Assembly: GCA_025656675.1 (NCBI GenBank)
Contig: JAHXHN010000003.1
Coordinates: 620,001-684,000, forward strand
From: Candidatus Thiodiazotropha sp. (ex Codakia rugifera)
GTDB taxonomy: Bacteria > Pseudomonadota > Gammaproteobacteria > Chromatiales > Chromatiaceae
Direction: 5' to 3'
DNA: 64,000 bases
Shown here one piece after another: positions 44,595 to 53,685 of this stretch. Position numbers and translations under genes: made by a program. The notes beneath the pieces are model-generated. The model saw only the letters and a program-made list of their open reading frames with translations. It did not search any database and was not told the origin of the DNA. How positions within the stretch are numbered: the stretch's first letter is position 1; every line of letters begins with the position of its first letter.

Positions 44595-45022
44595 CAGATA
44601 CCCTCCTGCCGGCTGGTGTCAGATGCCATTCGATGCTGCAGGTCGCTGCTGAAGTAGTACCCTGACAATGATGCAACCAAACCGGCCATGGTAGTGATCA
44701 ATGCCTGTGAGATACCCCCTGCCATGCCACGGATATTGCCGGTACCATGACGGGAGATGACATGGAACAGGTCAATCATCGCCTCAATTGTCCCCAACAG
44801 GCCTACCAGAGGGAGTATCTGTACCAGGGAGGTGATTAGTGGCAGCCATACCTGGTCGCTGTTAAACGGATGACTTGTACCCTGACGCCGGAATTGCAGA
44901 TAACTGTAGATGATCAGCGTCCACATCACCATCGACAGGATCAGAATCACTGAAAGGATGAATCCTCCCCGTTCAAAAAGGGTGATGGCATCCACCGGCA
45001 GCCAGAGCATTAGCCTGTCCAC
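44594..45022 (-). CDS. exbB: ExbB/TolQ-like protein, short form
   Basis: A 142-residue MotA/TolQ/ExbB-domain protein with three membrane helices and the conserved LPLVGLLGTIEAMIDLFHVI and GGISQALITTMAGL segments. The start at 45022 is GTG; ATG codons follow within a few residues. It is shorter than canonical ExbB (about 240 residues), consistent with this operon type where it acts with the larger ExbB2 protein. Confidence 0.88.
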   Translation of the reverse strand: MDRLMLWLPVDAITLFERGGFILSVILILSMVMWTLIIYSYLQFRRQGTSHPFNSDQVWLPLITSLVQILPLVGLLGTIEAMIDLFHVISRHGTGNIRGMAGGISQALITTMAGLVASLSGYYFSSDLQHRMASDTSRQEGI

Positions 45023-45023
45023 A

Positions 45024-46364
45024 TCAAATGCCTGCCCGGGCTGCGACCAACGCAGCGCTTTGCTGATCCATCAGCTGAACCAGACGATTGCTACGGCCGG
45101 ATAAATAGCTGTGCAGCAACACCAGAGGGATCGCCACAGCCAACCCCAATTCGGTCGTCACCAGGGCCTGGGATATTCCACCGGACATCAGTTTCGGATC
45201 CCCTGTGCCAAAAAGCGTAATCGATTGAAATGTCTCGATCATGCCGGTCACAGTTCCAAGCAGACCGAGCAGCGGTGCAACAGCGGCAAAGATTGCCAAC
45301 AACCGCAGCCCCCTCCTGATAGCGGGTATCTCACCTAAGATGGCTTCATCGAGATGCATTTGCAGGGCATCGGGAGAGATCGACTTGTGCTGTGCGTCGA
45401 TAGCGAGCAACCTGCCAAGTGGATTGTCTTTAGATGGTTCGGATTGACCCTGTTGCTTTCTTACCCGTCGACCAAGAAGCGAGAGCTTCAGTAACCGCTC
45501 TATAACCACAATAAATCCGAGCAATCCAAGCACAAGAATAACGTAACCGATGTATCCTCCTTGTTTGATACGCTCCACAAAGGTTGGCGATTGTACCAAC
45601 AGAGAGAGAATAGCGCCGCGAGAGGGATCCACTGCCACGCTGACCAATGCCTCATTGCTCTGCTGCATATTTTTTGCCATCAATTGAAAGCGTGGAGCGG
45701 GTTGTCGCCCCAACTCAACCAGCCTGGCTGTATCGGGAAGGTAGCGAAGATAGCGTCCGTCGGAGATGGCATTGAAAAGGCCGATGACAGTCACCTGCTC
45801 CTGAAACTCTTCACCTGATGTACGAATCACCGGCAGTGTTTCCTGCCAGATTTGCCCGGAGGCCACTGTGCGTTGTAAGAAAATCTCCCACAGTGTCTCA
45901 AGACGCTCTATGGAAGGTAGTGAACGACTTGTGGCAATTTCTTGTAGTACCGTCAGATCATTCTGCCGGTTAGCCGAGGTGAGATCATTCTTGAACAAGT
46001 TGAGGTTCTCGGAAGCTACCTGTCTGACCACACCGAAGAGTTCACCAAAGGTTCCAGTCTTCTCCTCCAGCTGTTGACGTTGTGCTGTCAATTCCGCCTG
46101 TTGTTGATCATGGGTCGACTGCAGCACCTGTTGATGTTGCATTGCTGCTTCCAGTTTCTCCTTAATCGTTTTCAACTGGATCGCACGCTCACTGTGTAAT
46201 GCAAGAAAGTGCTCCACTCTGGCCTGATCCCGTTTTTTTTCCGCCTGTCTTGATTCACGTACCTGTTGTAGCAGATCCTGTAAAGGATCGCGCTGTGCGG
46301 CATACGCATCGGGTAGTTGCATGACACTGAAAAACAACCCGAATCCTAGTAGTAACGCCCTCAT
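45024..46364 (-). CDS. exbB2: Large ExbB/MotA-domain protein with N-terminal coiled coil
   Basis: A 446-residue protein: signal peptide, ~150-residue coiled coil (RQAEKKRDQARVEHFLALHSE, MQHQQVLQSTHDQQQAELTAQ), a periplasmic region and a C-terminal ExbB domain with ATPLLGLLGTVTGMIETF-like and SGGISQALVTTELGLAVAIP segments. The coiled coil presumably interacts with the DUF3450 protein encoded immediately upstream. Adjacent to exbB by one base and to DUF3450 by a four-base overlap. Confidence 0.88.
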   Translation of the reverse strand: MRALLLGFGLFFSVMQLPDAYAAQRDPLQDLLQQVRESRQAEKKRDQARVEHFLALHSERAIQLKTIKEKLEAAMQHQQVLQSTHDQQQAELTAQRQQLEEKTGTFGELFGVVRQVASENLNLFKNDLTSANRQNDLTVLQEIATSRSLPSIERLETLWEIFLQRTVASGQIWQETLPVIRTSGEEFQEQVTVIGLFNAISDGRYLRYLPDTARLVELGRQPAPRFQLMAKNMQQSNEALVSVAVDPSRGAILSLLVQSPTFVERIKQGGYIGYVILVLGLLGFIVVIERLLKLSLLGRRVRKQQGQSEPSKDNPLGRLLAIDAQHKSISPDALQMHLDEAILGEIPAIRRGLRLLAIFAAVAPLLGLLGTVTGMIETFQSITLFGTGDPKLMSGGISQALVTTELGLAVAIPLVLLHSYLSGRSNRLVQLMDQQSAALVAARAGI

Positions 46365-47134
46365 GGTTGTACCCCATTTCCAGGCACAATCAGAGGTAGT
46401 GTCATCAGATCGGGGGGGAGTTGCTTGCGGGCAATACGAATAGCATAGGCAATATCAGGTAAGAAGCCTCTATCCAGGTGTTGCCAGTCCCGCTTGCGAT
46501 TATCCCAGATAGCGGCTTGTTCGCCATCCAGGGTAAGATAGAACAGTGCGACCCTGCCTAAACGTAGGAAATCGACCATTTTCGGACTACCGTCCAGCTG
46601 TAGATTCCCTTGATAAGCCTCTATGTTGCGCCCATAGTCCGCCTCGATCTGATAAGCCTCAAGCAGACGACGGAACCGCTCCGATATCGTGCTGCTACCT
46701 TTATCGAATTCCTGTTTCAGAGAGGCATACCTGGCCCCCCTCTCTTCAGCTAAAAAAGGGCTGTCCAGCTCAATGAACTTTCCAAGAGTTTGCAGCATAT
46801 TGTCCATTAAGGGGTCTATTTCACTGCGTATCTCATCAATTTCATTCAGCTCTTGAGCGATCCTGTTGATCTCAGCGTGCTGCTGATCAATTCTGGATTG
46901 CAATGCTTCATTTGTCTGATTGGTACGCTCAAGGTCACTTGACAGTTTGCGGTACTGTTCAAGCATTTGACGGGACTCATCATCAAGATCATCGATCTTC
47001 TGCTGTGAGATTTTAGCTGCTTTGTGTGCCGCAACCTCTACCCCTATCGCCTGATCCAGGGTATCTTTTGCATAACTACTGCTACCGCTGAACAGGAGCG
47101 CAAGGGTAGCTCCAATTGTTATAATTTTTCTCAT
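46361..47134 (-). CDS. DUF3450 coiled-coil periplasmic protein
   Basis: From ATG 47134 the protein has 257 residues: signal peptide (IGATLALLFSGSSSYA), a long coiled coil (RQMLEQYRKLSSDLERTNQ, QHAEINRIAQELNEIDEI) and a C-terminal domain with LRLGRVALFYLTLDGEQAA, the DUF3450 core. It is the first gene of the six-gene TonB operon. Upstream readings up to 47263 run into the divergent glcD promoter region and are not favoured. Confidence 0.88.
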   Translation of the reverse strand: MRKIITIGATLALLFSGSSSYAKDTLDQAIGVEVAAHKAAKISQQKIDDLDDESRQMLEQYRKLSSDLERTNQTNEALQSRIDQQHAEINRIAQELNEIDEIRSEIDPLMDNMLQTLGKFIELDSPFLAEERGARYASLKQEFDKGSSTISERFRRLLEAYQIEADYGRNIEAYQGNLQLDGSPKMVDFLRLGRVALFYLTLDGEQAAIWDNRKRDWQHLDRGFLPDIAYAIRIARKQLPPDLMTLPLIVPGNGVQP

Positions 47135-47337
47135 CTTGTGTGCTATAACCGTATTAATCTGAGATGTGGTTTTGACATGCATCATACGGCCCTGTTTCAT
47201 TATGCTCAAACTGGTCGAATATCGAGATGAGGTTACAACACCTCCCGTGCCGATTAAAAACACCTTATCAGCAGGTGGTTAATCTCTATCTGGTTTTCTG
47301 AAACAATCTGATTCTATATAAAACGGAGATGCCGGCC

Positions 47338-48795
47338 ATGCATGATCGCCAATCCCTTGCCAGAGCGTTTCGCCAGTTGTTGCCTGACGAGTGCGTAATT
47401 TTTCGTGAGGAGGAGCTGATCCCCTACGAGTGCGATGGCCTGTCCGCTTACCGTCAGGTACCTCTGATCGTGCTCATTCCTTATACAGCCGACCAGGTTC
47501 AGGGAATCCTGAAATACTGCAATCTACATCAAGTACCTGTTGTAGCGCGCGGATCAGGCACAGGATTGTCAGGTGGCGCACTCCCCCATGAGCAGGGTGT
47601 GTTGCTCAGCCTGGCAAGGCTCAATCAGATTCTGGAAGTCGATTGCGACAATATGCAAGCGCGGGTACAACCCGGGGTGCGCAATCTGGCCGTCAGTGAA
47701 GCAGTAAAAGCCTACGGTCTCTATTATGCACCTGACCCATCATCCCAAATTGCCTGCTCCATTGGAGGCAATGTGGCTGAGAATGCAGGTGGTGTTCACT
47801 GTCTCAAATATGGATTGACCCTACACAATGTTCTGCAGGTCACCCTGCTCACCATCGATGGTGAGCAAGTAACACTTGGATGTGGAGGATACGATGCACC
47901 TGGACTGGACCTGTTGACTCTGATTACAGGGTCTGAAGGGATGCTGGGCGTTGTAGTCGAAGTGCTGGTCAAACTGTTGCCGATCCCGGAACGCCAGCAG
48001 GTGGTGCTTGCTGCCTTTGATGACATCGAAACGGCAGGAGATGCTGTTGCTGAAATCATTGCGCAAGGGATTTTGCCTGCCGGATTGGAAATGATGGACA
48101 ACCTCTCGATTCGTGCATCAGAGGATTTTGTACACGCTGGCTACCCCACTGACGCCCAGGCAATCCTGCTGTGTGAAGTGGATGGAACCGATGATGAAGT
48201 ATCAGAGGAGATCTTGCAGGTTCGAGAGATACTGCTCCAGGCAGGAGCCACGCAGGTCAGGACGGCTGTGGATGAACAGGAGCGCACACGATTCTGGGCA
48301 GGAAGAAAGAATGCATTTCCGGCGGTAGGACGACTTTCACCCGACTACTATTGCATGGACGGCACGATCCCCCGCAGCCAATTGGGCAAGGTATTGAAAA
48401 TGATCGGTGAGATGTCCGAGCGCTACAACCTGCGTTGCGCCAATGTCTTCCACGCGGGTGATGGCAATCTACATCCGCTGATTCTCTACGATGCAAACAA
48501 CCCGGGCGAACTGGAAAAGGCAGAGACCTTCGGTGGTGAAATCCTCGAGCTCTGCGTTGCTGTGGGTGGCACGATTACCGGTGAACATGGGGTTGGGATG
48601 GAGAAGATTAATCAGATGTGTGCCCAGTTTCCGGATGAGGCATTGCAAACCTTTCATGACGTTAAAGGGGTGTTTGATCCACACAGTCTATTGAACCCGG
48701 GCAAGGCAATCCCAACACTGGCTCGCTGTGCTGAGTTCGGGGCGATGCATGTACATGCCGGGAAGTTGCGCTTTCCTGAACTGGAGCGTTTTTAA
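47338..48795 (+). CDS. glcD: Glycolate oxidase FAD subunit GlcD
   Basis: A 485-residue FAD-linked oxidase of the GlcD/D-lactate dehydrogenase family: FAD-binding VARGSGTGLSGGALP, NVAENAGGVHCLKYG, and the C-terminal FHAGDGNLHP and GTITGEHGVGMEK motifs. It oxidises glycolate to glyoxylate with GlcE (and usually GlcF). ATG 47338 is preferred because GGAG lies nine bases upstream; an ATG at 47329 would sit directly on that site. It is coupled to glcE by a TAATG overlap. Glycolate arises from RuBisCO oxygenation, which would fit an autotroph. Confidence 0.92.
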   Translation: MHDRQSLARAFRQLLPDECVIFREEELIPYECDGLSAYRQVPLIVLIPYTADQVQGILKYCNLHQVPVVARGSGTGLSGGALPHEQGVLLSLARLNQILEVDCDNMQARVQPGVRNLAVSEAVKAYGLYYAPDPSSQIACSIGGNVAENAGGVHCLKYGLTLHNVLQVTLLTIDGEQVTLGCGGYDAPGLDLLTLITGSEGMLGVVVEVLVKLLPIPERQQVVLAAFDDIETAGDAVAEIIAQGILPAGLEMMDNLSIRASEDFVHAGYPTDAQAILLCEVDGTDDEVSEEILQVREILLQAGATQVRTAVDEQERTRFWAGRKNAFPAVGRLSPDYYCMDGTIPRSQLGKVLKMIGEMSERYNLRCANVFHAGDGNLHPLILYDANNPGELEKAETFGGEILELCVAVGGTITGEHGVGMEKINQMCAQFPDEALQTFHDVKGVFDPHSLLNPGKAIPTLARCAEFGAMHVHAGKLRFPELERF

Positions 48796-49859
48796 TGACT
48801 ATGGATAGGGACTGTTCAGAAGCATTGCAAACAACAGTTTTGGATGCCATGAACAACACAGAGGCCTTACAGCTTGTCGGTAGCGGCAGTAAGCAGTTTT
48901 TTGGCAGGGAAGCTCAGGGAGCGATACTGTCACTGGCCGATCACCGGGGAATCATCAGCTACGAGCCGACAGAGCTAGTCATCACCGCACGTGCCGGGAC
49001 ACCGCTGAATGAGATAGAAGCGGCACTGTTGGAAAAGGGACAGATGCTCCCTTTCGAACCCCCACATTTCGCTGGAAGAGGAACTATCGGAGGGGCCATA
49101 GCCGCGGGACTCAGTGGCCCAAGGCGTCCATGGGGTGGTGCCCCCCGGGACCTGCTCCTGGGGATCAAACTCCTTGACGGTAGAGGCCGTATTCTCAGTT
49201 TCGGCGGCCAGGTGATGAAGAATGTTGCCGGTTACGATCTTTCTCGTTTAATGGCAGGCGCCTTGGGGACTTTAGGCATACTGCTTGAAGTATCGATCAA
49301 GGTGCTGCCCAAACCACCGCTCGAACACACCCTGACATTCTCATCTAAAGAACAGGATGGCTGGTCCCTGATTCACACCCTGCTGCGTAAGGCGATACCG
49401 ATCACAGCAACCTGCAGCCACGGAGAGCAACATAAACTGCGTCTTGCCTGTAATGAACAGCGTCTGAAACAGATTCAAGGGAGCTATGGCATGCTCACGG
49501 TTGATCCACAAGATGGGTTCTGGCAGGCATTACGCGACCAGGAGCTGGACCTGTTTCAGCAACAGAAGCCCTTGTGGCGACTCTCAGTGCCGCCGGCAGC
49601 CAAACTCAATCTGCCAGGAGAGCATTTGAACGAATGGTCAGGGGGTTTACATTGGCTCATCTCCGATCATCCCGCCAGCGAGATACGCACGCTGGTGGAA
49701 AAACAGGCAGGCCATGCCATACTTTTTCGCAATGGTGATCGGAGTAGTGAGGTATTTCACCCACTCCAGCCAAAGGTAGCTGAGTTACAGCAGAAGCTAA
49801 AACAAGTATTTGACCCAAAAGGGATATTCAATCCGGGGAGGCACTACTCCCACTACTGA
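48795..49859 (+). CDS. glcE: Glycolate oxidase FAD-binding subunit GlcE
   Basis: A 354-residue GlcE: FAD domain with FEPPHFAGRGTIGGAIAAGLSG and MKNVAGYDLSRLMAGALGTLG, and the C-terminal VFDPKGIFNPGRHYS typical of the family. Forms glycolate oxidase with GlcD. The iron-sulfur subunit gene glcF would normally follow; instead a small exported-protein gene comes next, so glcF must be elsewhere or replaced. Confidence 0.92.
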   Translation: MTMDRDCSEALQTTVLDAMNNTEALQLVGSGSKQFFGREAQGAILSLADHRGIISYEPTELVITARAGTPLNEIEAALLEKGQMLPFEPPHFAGRGTIGGAIAAGLSGPRRPWGGAPRDLLLGIKLLDGRGRILSFGGQVMKNVAGYDLSRLMAGALGTLGILLEVSIKVLPKPPLEHTLTFSSKEQDGWSLIHTLLRKAIPITATCSHGEQHKLRLACNEQRLKQIQGSYGMLTVDPQDGFWQALRDQELDLFQQQKPLWRLSVPPAAKLNLPGEHLNEWSGGLHWLISDHPASEIRTLVEKQAGHAILFRNGDRSSEVFHPLQPKVAELQQKLKQVFDPKGIFNPGRHYSHY

Positions 49860-49913
49860 GGAGAAGGAAATTGTCTCGACAAATTGGCTGCCCCGGTTAA
49901 CACAATTTGTACG

Positions 49914-50246
49914 ATGAGCAAATCACGAAATAGATCAATCATCATCTTAGTGATGTGTTGCTGGCACCTTCCTGCAGAGGCATTCTTCTGCCTCTCTTTC
50001 GGCAGCCATACAGGCTCCCGTGATTATCGTCCCCCTCATCGGCCTTTTATCCTTCCTCCGCATAGGGTCTATCATCCCGATACATACGTCTATCCTGCTG
50101 ACGAACGACTATCCCAGCAAACGGATGTAATTCCTGTCCAGCAAACGCCAGAAACCATACAGGGTTATAGATTCAGACCTGTGCAGAAGCGCAGTGCACC
50201 CCGGAAACAACCACTACCCACATTCACAAAGCCGATTAACAATTGA
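49914..50246 (+). CDS. Small exported protein, Pro/Arg/His-rich, unknown function
   Basis: A 110-residue protein with a possible signal peptide (IIILVMCCWHLPAEAFF) and a low-complexity remainder rich in Pro, Arg, His and Tyr (PPHRPFILPPHRVYHPD). No ribosome-binding site is obvious before ATG 49914, and a TTG at 49884 is an alternative. The family is unrecognised; the call relies on the signal peptide. Confidence 0.45.
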   Translation: MSKSRNRSIIILVMCCWHLPAEAFFCLSFGSHTGSRDYRPPHRPFILPPHRVYHPDTYVYPADERLSQQTDVIPVQQTPETIQGYRFRPVQKRSAPRKQPLPTFTKPINN

Positions 50247-50277
50247 CATAAACCATCAGGAAAAAAAGCCATAAACG

Positions 50278-50730
50278 TCATTGCTTCGGTCTGGCCGCCT
50301 GCATACAACTTTGCATCTGCTCCATCGTGCTGCTTCCTGTGAAGCACTTGGTCATAACCGAGCCGATCATGATTGATCGATCAAGAAACTGCATCATACT
50401 TTTTTTGGTTTCTGCATTGAATTTGATATCTTTCGGACTCTTGACTGGTGCAGCTTGCCCTTCCGGCATACCCGGGACAGGCCCCATCTTCTCCTTAATC
50501 TCCTTCTCCATGGCCGTCATTATCTCGGCACACTTTTCAAATCCTGCCTGGTCCTCCACCTTTTCAAGGCAACGCTTGGTCTCTTTCATGGCTGGTATGC
50601 TCTTCTCCATCATCGGTAACATCCGTTGTTTCGACCGTTCAAAAAACTGCTGCTGGTCCATTTGCGTACCAACCGGTTGCTGCGCGAAGGCCAACACGGG
50701 TAGCAGCAGAAAAAATTGAAGCCATTTCAT
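50278..50730 (-). CDS. Exported methionine-rich helical protein, unknown function
   Basis: A 150-residue protein with a signal peptide (LQFFLLLPVLAFAQ) and GGAG before ATG 50730. The mature part is helical and Met-rich (MLPMMEKSIPAMKETKRC, MEKEIKEKMGPVPGMP) with four cysteines in two spaced pairs (KRCLEK, EKCAEI; TKCFTG, QSCMQA), suggesting two disulfides or metal contacts. No known family recognised. Confidence 0.7.
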   Translation of the reverse strand: MKWLQFFLLLPVLAFAQQPVGTQMDQQQFFERSKQRMLPMMEKSIPAMKETKRCLEKVEDQAGFEKCAEIMTAMEKEIKEKMGPVPGMPEGQAAPVKSPKDIKFNAETKKSMMQFLDRSIMIGSVMTKCFTGSSTMEQMQSCMQAARPKQ

Positions 50731-50901
50731 TTGATATCTCCTCACCATTGTCATTCAGAAATAGGACCATACCGCAATCAGCTTGGCTGAAACAGACACA
50801 TCTGGATAACCCGAGGGTATTAACCCAGAATGCAATGGGCTGTATTTTATGCGTCGAGCCGTTAGAATCCCGAACTGCAGCCATCATCGCAGGAGATTTC
50901 C

Positions 50902-52308
50902 GTGGCAGAAAAACAAGTAGACGTCGCCATCCTCGGTTCGGGAACCGCCGGACTGAATGCAACCAGCCAGGTTGGACCGAGTGGTAAAAGCTTTCTCCTC
51001 ATCAACGGTGGTGAGCCAGGAACCACCTGTGCACGGGTTGGGTGTATGCCATCCAAGGCCTTGATTCAGGTCGCTGAGGACTACCATCGACGTACTCACC
51101 TCAATCGCTATGGTGTCGATGGCCACACTGAATTAACCATCGATATTCCAGAAGCCTTGGAGCATGTTCAGGATCTGCGTGACAATTTCGTCGATCGGGT
51201 GCTAACCAACAGCACCGATAATATGGGGGAAAAATTTGTCGAGGCCTACGCGAAATTCACCGATCCACACACACTGGAATTGGATAATGGTGATAAAGTG
51301 ATAGCGAAGAATATCGTTATCGCCACAGGATCTCGTCCTATTATTCCTACTGCCTGGGAGGCCTTTGGCAACAAAGTATTGACCACTGATACCTTCTTCG
51401 AATTGGAAGACCTGCCAAAATCGGTTGCCGTCATCGGTTTAGGTGTAATCGGTCTGGAACTGGGACAATCACTCAGCCGCCTGGATATTGATGTTTGTGG
51501 TTTTGATATGGCACAGACCATAGGCGGCACCAGTGATCCCGAAGTTTCGGTGATGGCCTTTGAGGCCCTACAGCGGGAATTCCCAATCTACTTGGGAGAG
51601 ACTGTGGAAATTACTGAAGAGGGCCAACAGTTACGGGTTACTGCCGGAGAAATCTCAGTTGTAGTCGATAAAGTACTGGCGAGCCTGGGTCGAACCCCCA
51701 ACGTAGATAACCTAGCGCTGGAAAATGCAGGCATCGAACTCGACGAACAGGGTATACCCCTATTCAATCCCAACACCATGCAGTGTGGCAGTTCCCATAT
51801 ATTTATCGCAGGTGATGTCAATGGTGAGCGTCCCATACTGCACGAGGCCGGTGATGAAGGCAAAATAGCCGGCTACAACGCCGCCCATGATGAGGTTGTT
51901 GGATTCAGACGCAAGGTGCCTTTGGCGATCAATTTTTGTGATCCCAACATTTGCCTTGTGGGTGCTAGCTATCATGATCTGGATCTGGAAAAAACAGCCA
52001 TTGGCGAAGTCAAACTGGCTCCTGTGGGTCGTGCCCAGATTATGGGCCAGAGTCGGGGTATCATTCGTGTTTACGGCGATAAAACCACTGGCGTTATTCT
52101 TGGTTCGGAGATGATCACCACCCGTGGCGAAAACCTGGCCCATCTGCTCAACTGGGCAATTTCACAACAACTCACAGTGGGTGATCTGATCCGCCTGCCC
52201 TTTTACCACCCGGTCATAGAAGAGGCACTACAGGCTGCGCTCAACAATCTCTATGCCCAGGTAGACACAAAAAACGAAAGCCCAATAAAAGAACTCTATC
52301 CACTATAA
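50902..52308 (+). CDS. Dihydrolipoamide-dehydrogenase-like pyridine nucleotide-disulfide oxidoreductase
   Basis: A 468-residue class I flavoprotein: FAD motif ILGSGTAGLNA, redox-active pair TTCARVGCMPSKAL, NAD motif VIGLGVIGLELGQSLSR, second FAD motif FIAGDVNGERPILHEAGDEG and the dimer-interface HPVIEEAL with the catalytic His-Glu. It resembles Lpd, but the CARVGC pair departs from the usual CLNVGC, and no E1/E2 genes are adjacent. The start is GTG 50902 with AGGAG upstream. Substrate may be lipoamide, a bound lipoyl protein or another disulfide. Confidence 0.85.
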   Translation: MAEKQVDVAILGSGTAGLNATSQVGPSGKSFLLINGGEPGTTCARVGCMPSKALIQVAEDYHRRTHLNRYGVDGHTELTIDIPEALEHVQDLRDNFVDRVLTNSTDNMGEKFVEAYAKFTDPHTLELDNGDKVIAKNIVIATGSRPIIPTAWEAFGNKVLTTDTFFELEDLPKSVAVIGLGVIGLELGQSLSRLDIDVCGFDMAQTIGGTSDPEVSVMAFEALQREFPIYLGETVEITEEGQQLRVTAGEISVVVDKVLASLGRTPNVDNLALENAGIELDEQGIPLFNPNTMQCGSSHIFIAGDVNGERPILHEAGDEGKIAGYNAAHDEVVGFRRKVPLAINFCDPNICLVGASYHDLDLEKTAIGEVKLAPVGRAQIMGQSRGIIRVYGDKTTGVILGSEMITTRGENLAHLLNWAISQQLTVGDLIRLPFYHPVIEEALQAALNNLYAQVDTKNESPIKELYPL

Positions 52309-52322
52309 GCGATACGCCAATC

Positions 52323-52721
52323 ATGGAATCTATACAAGTCGAATTCCCTGGAGGAAAGTGCATCGAAGCCAACGTCGGTGCATACACCATCCAGACAGAT
52401 CAACCGGTCAAGTATGGTGGAGAGGCGAGTGCCCCAGCACCCTTTGATCTGTTTCTCGCTTCGTTGGCAACCTGTGCAGGGATCTATGCCTGGAATTTCT
52501 GTGAATCACGCAAACTCTCTACAGAAGGTCTGGGATTGCGCATGGAATGCATTGATGATGAAAAGAAGAAGATGATCGTACAAATCAAATTTCATCTATC
52601 GTTACCGGAAGGGTTTCCCGAAAAATACCGTAGTGGCATTATCAGGGCAATGGAACTCTGTGCCGTCAAACGACACATGCAGGATAGCCCTGACTTCACC
52701 ATCGAGGTCACTATGCCGTAG
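52323..52721 (+). CDS. OsmC/YhfA-family protein
   Basis: A 132-residue OsmC-fold protein with VKYGGEASAPAPFDLFLASLATC and the C-terminal CAVKRHMQDSP containing the second conserved cysteine. OsmC proteins reduce organic hydroperoxides, often using lipoyl or thiol donors, which fits the lipoamide-dehydrogenase-like gene 14 bases upstream. It converges with cmoB; the two stop codons overlap by 11 bases. Confidence 0.88.
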   Translation: MESIQVEFPGGKCIEANVGAYTIQTDQPVKYGGEASAPAPFDLFLASLATCAGIYAWNFCESRKLSTEGLGLRMECIDDEKKKMIVQIKFHLSLPEGFPEKYRSGIIRAMELCAVKRHMQDSPDFTIEVTMP

Positions 52722-53685
52722 CGACAAAAATCGCCCTGCGGGGTGCGGGATAACCCTCAATGGTCAAACGCTGTTCAGCCGGATCGAGATAATCTGCCAG
52801 GGATTCAAAGTGCATCCACTCTGTAGCACGCTGCTCTTCGGTTGTTGTAGCAGTAACATCGATCAATCTTACATGAGTGAAGCCCGCTCGCTGCAGCCAA
52901 TTCTGTAAGGTCTTGGGTGTCGGTATAAACCATACGTTACGCATTTTTGCATAACGTCCTTTTGGCACCAACACCTCATTTTCACCACCTTCCATCACCA
53001 ACGTCTCCAACACCAGCTCCCCGCCTCTGCGCAGCGCACCCCTCAGTTCGGCAAGATGGGTAAACGGAGACTGTCGATGGTAGAAGACACCCATTGAGAA
53101 AACCGTATCGAATGCCTTCAAATCAGGTGGCATCTGTTCAATACCGAGCGGAAACAGGTGTATTGGATGATGCTCACCTAGAAAGTACTTGATCGCCTTA
53201 AATTGCATGATAAACAGTTGAGTCGGGTCGATACCAATGACCAACTTTGCCCCATCTCCAAGCATACGCCATGCGTGGTAGCCATTCCCACAACCCACAT
53301 CCAGCACAATCCGGTCATGCAACGGTTTAATCTGTGACTGAAGTCGATCCCACTTGAAATCGGACCGCCATTCACTATCCAGGTGGACGCCGCAAATCTC
53401 ATAGGGTCCCTTTCGCCAGGGATGAAACGCTTGTAATCCATGTACCAGACTGTGCCTGCTTGACTGGTCACAATCATCCACTTCGCCCGCTCTTATTCTT
53501 GCTGTTCGAAGGTCGATCGATGATATATTCAAAGCTGGTAATTGAGATAAGATTTGGTGCCACCCAGCCAAATCCCCATGAGACCTTTCGCGCCAGACAG
53601 AATCAACTTGCTGTGGTAGTTGTTCCAGCCATGCAGCTAGCGGTCCATCCATGAAGGATTGTCGCCATTCCCACGGTTGCTTCAT
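52711..53685 (-). CDS. cmoB: CmoB, tRNA U34 carboxymethyltransferase
   Basis: A 324-residue enzyme with the SAM-binding motif VLDVGCGNGYHAWRM and the CmoB-specific HPIHLFPLGIEQMP and LRGALRRGGELVLETLVM segments. It transfers the carboxymethyl group of carboxy-SAM to 5-hydroxyuridine-34 of tRNA. The start overlaps the cmoA stop codon (ATGA). Confidence 0.95.
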   Translation of the reverse strand: MKQPWEWRQSFMDGPLAAWLEQLPQQVDSVWRERSHGDLAGWHQILSQLPALNISSIDLRTARIRAGEVDDCDQSSRHSLVHGLQAFHPWRKGPYEICGVHLDSEWRSDFKWDRLQSQIKPLHDRIVLDVGCGNGYHAWRMLGDGAKLVIGIDPTQLFIMQFKAIKYFLGEHHPIHLFPLGIEQMPPDLKAFDTVFSMGVFYHRQSPFTHLAELRGALRRGGELVLETLVMEGGENEVLVPKGRYAKMRNVWFIPTPKTLQNWLQRAGFTHVRLIDVTATTTEEQRATEWMHFESLADYLDPAEQRLTIEGYPAPRRAIFVATA

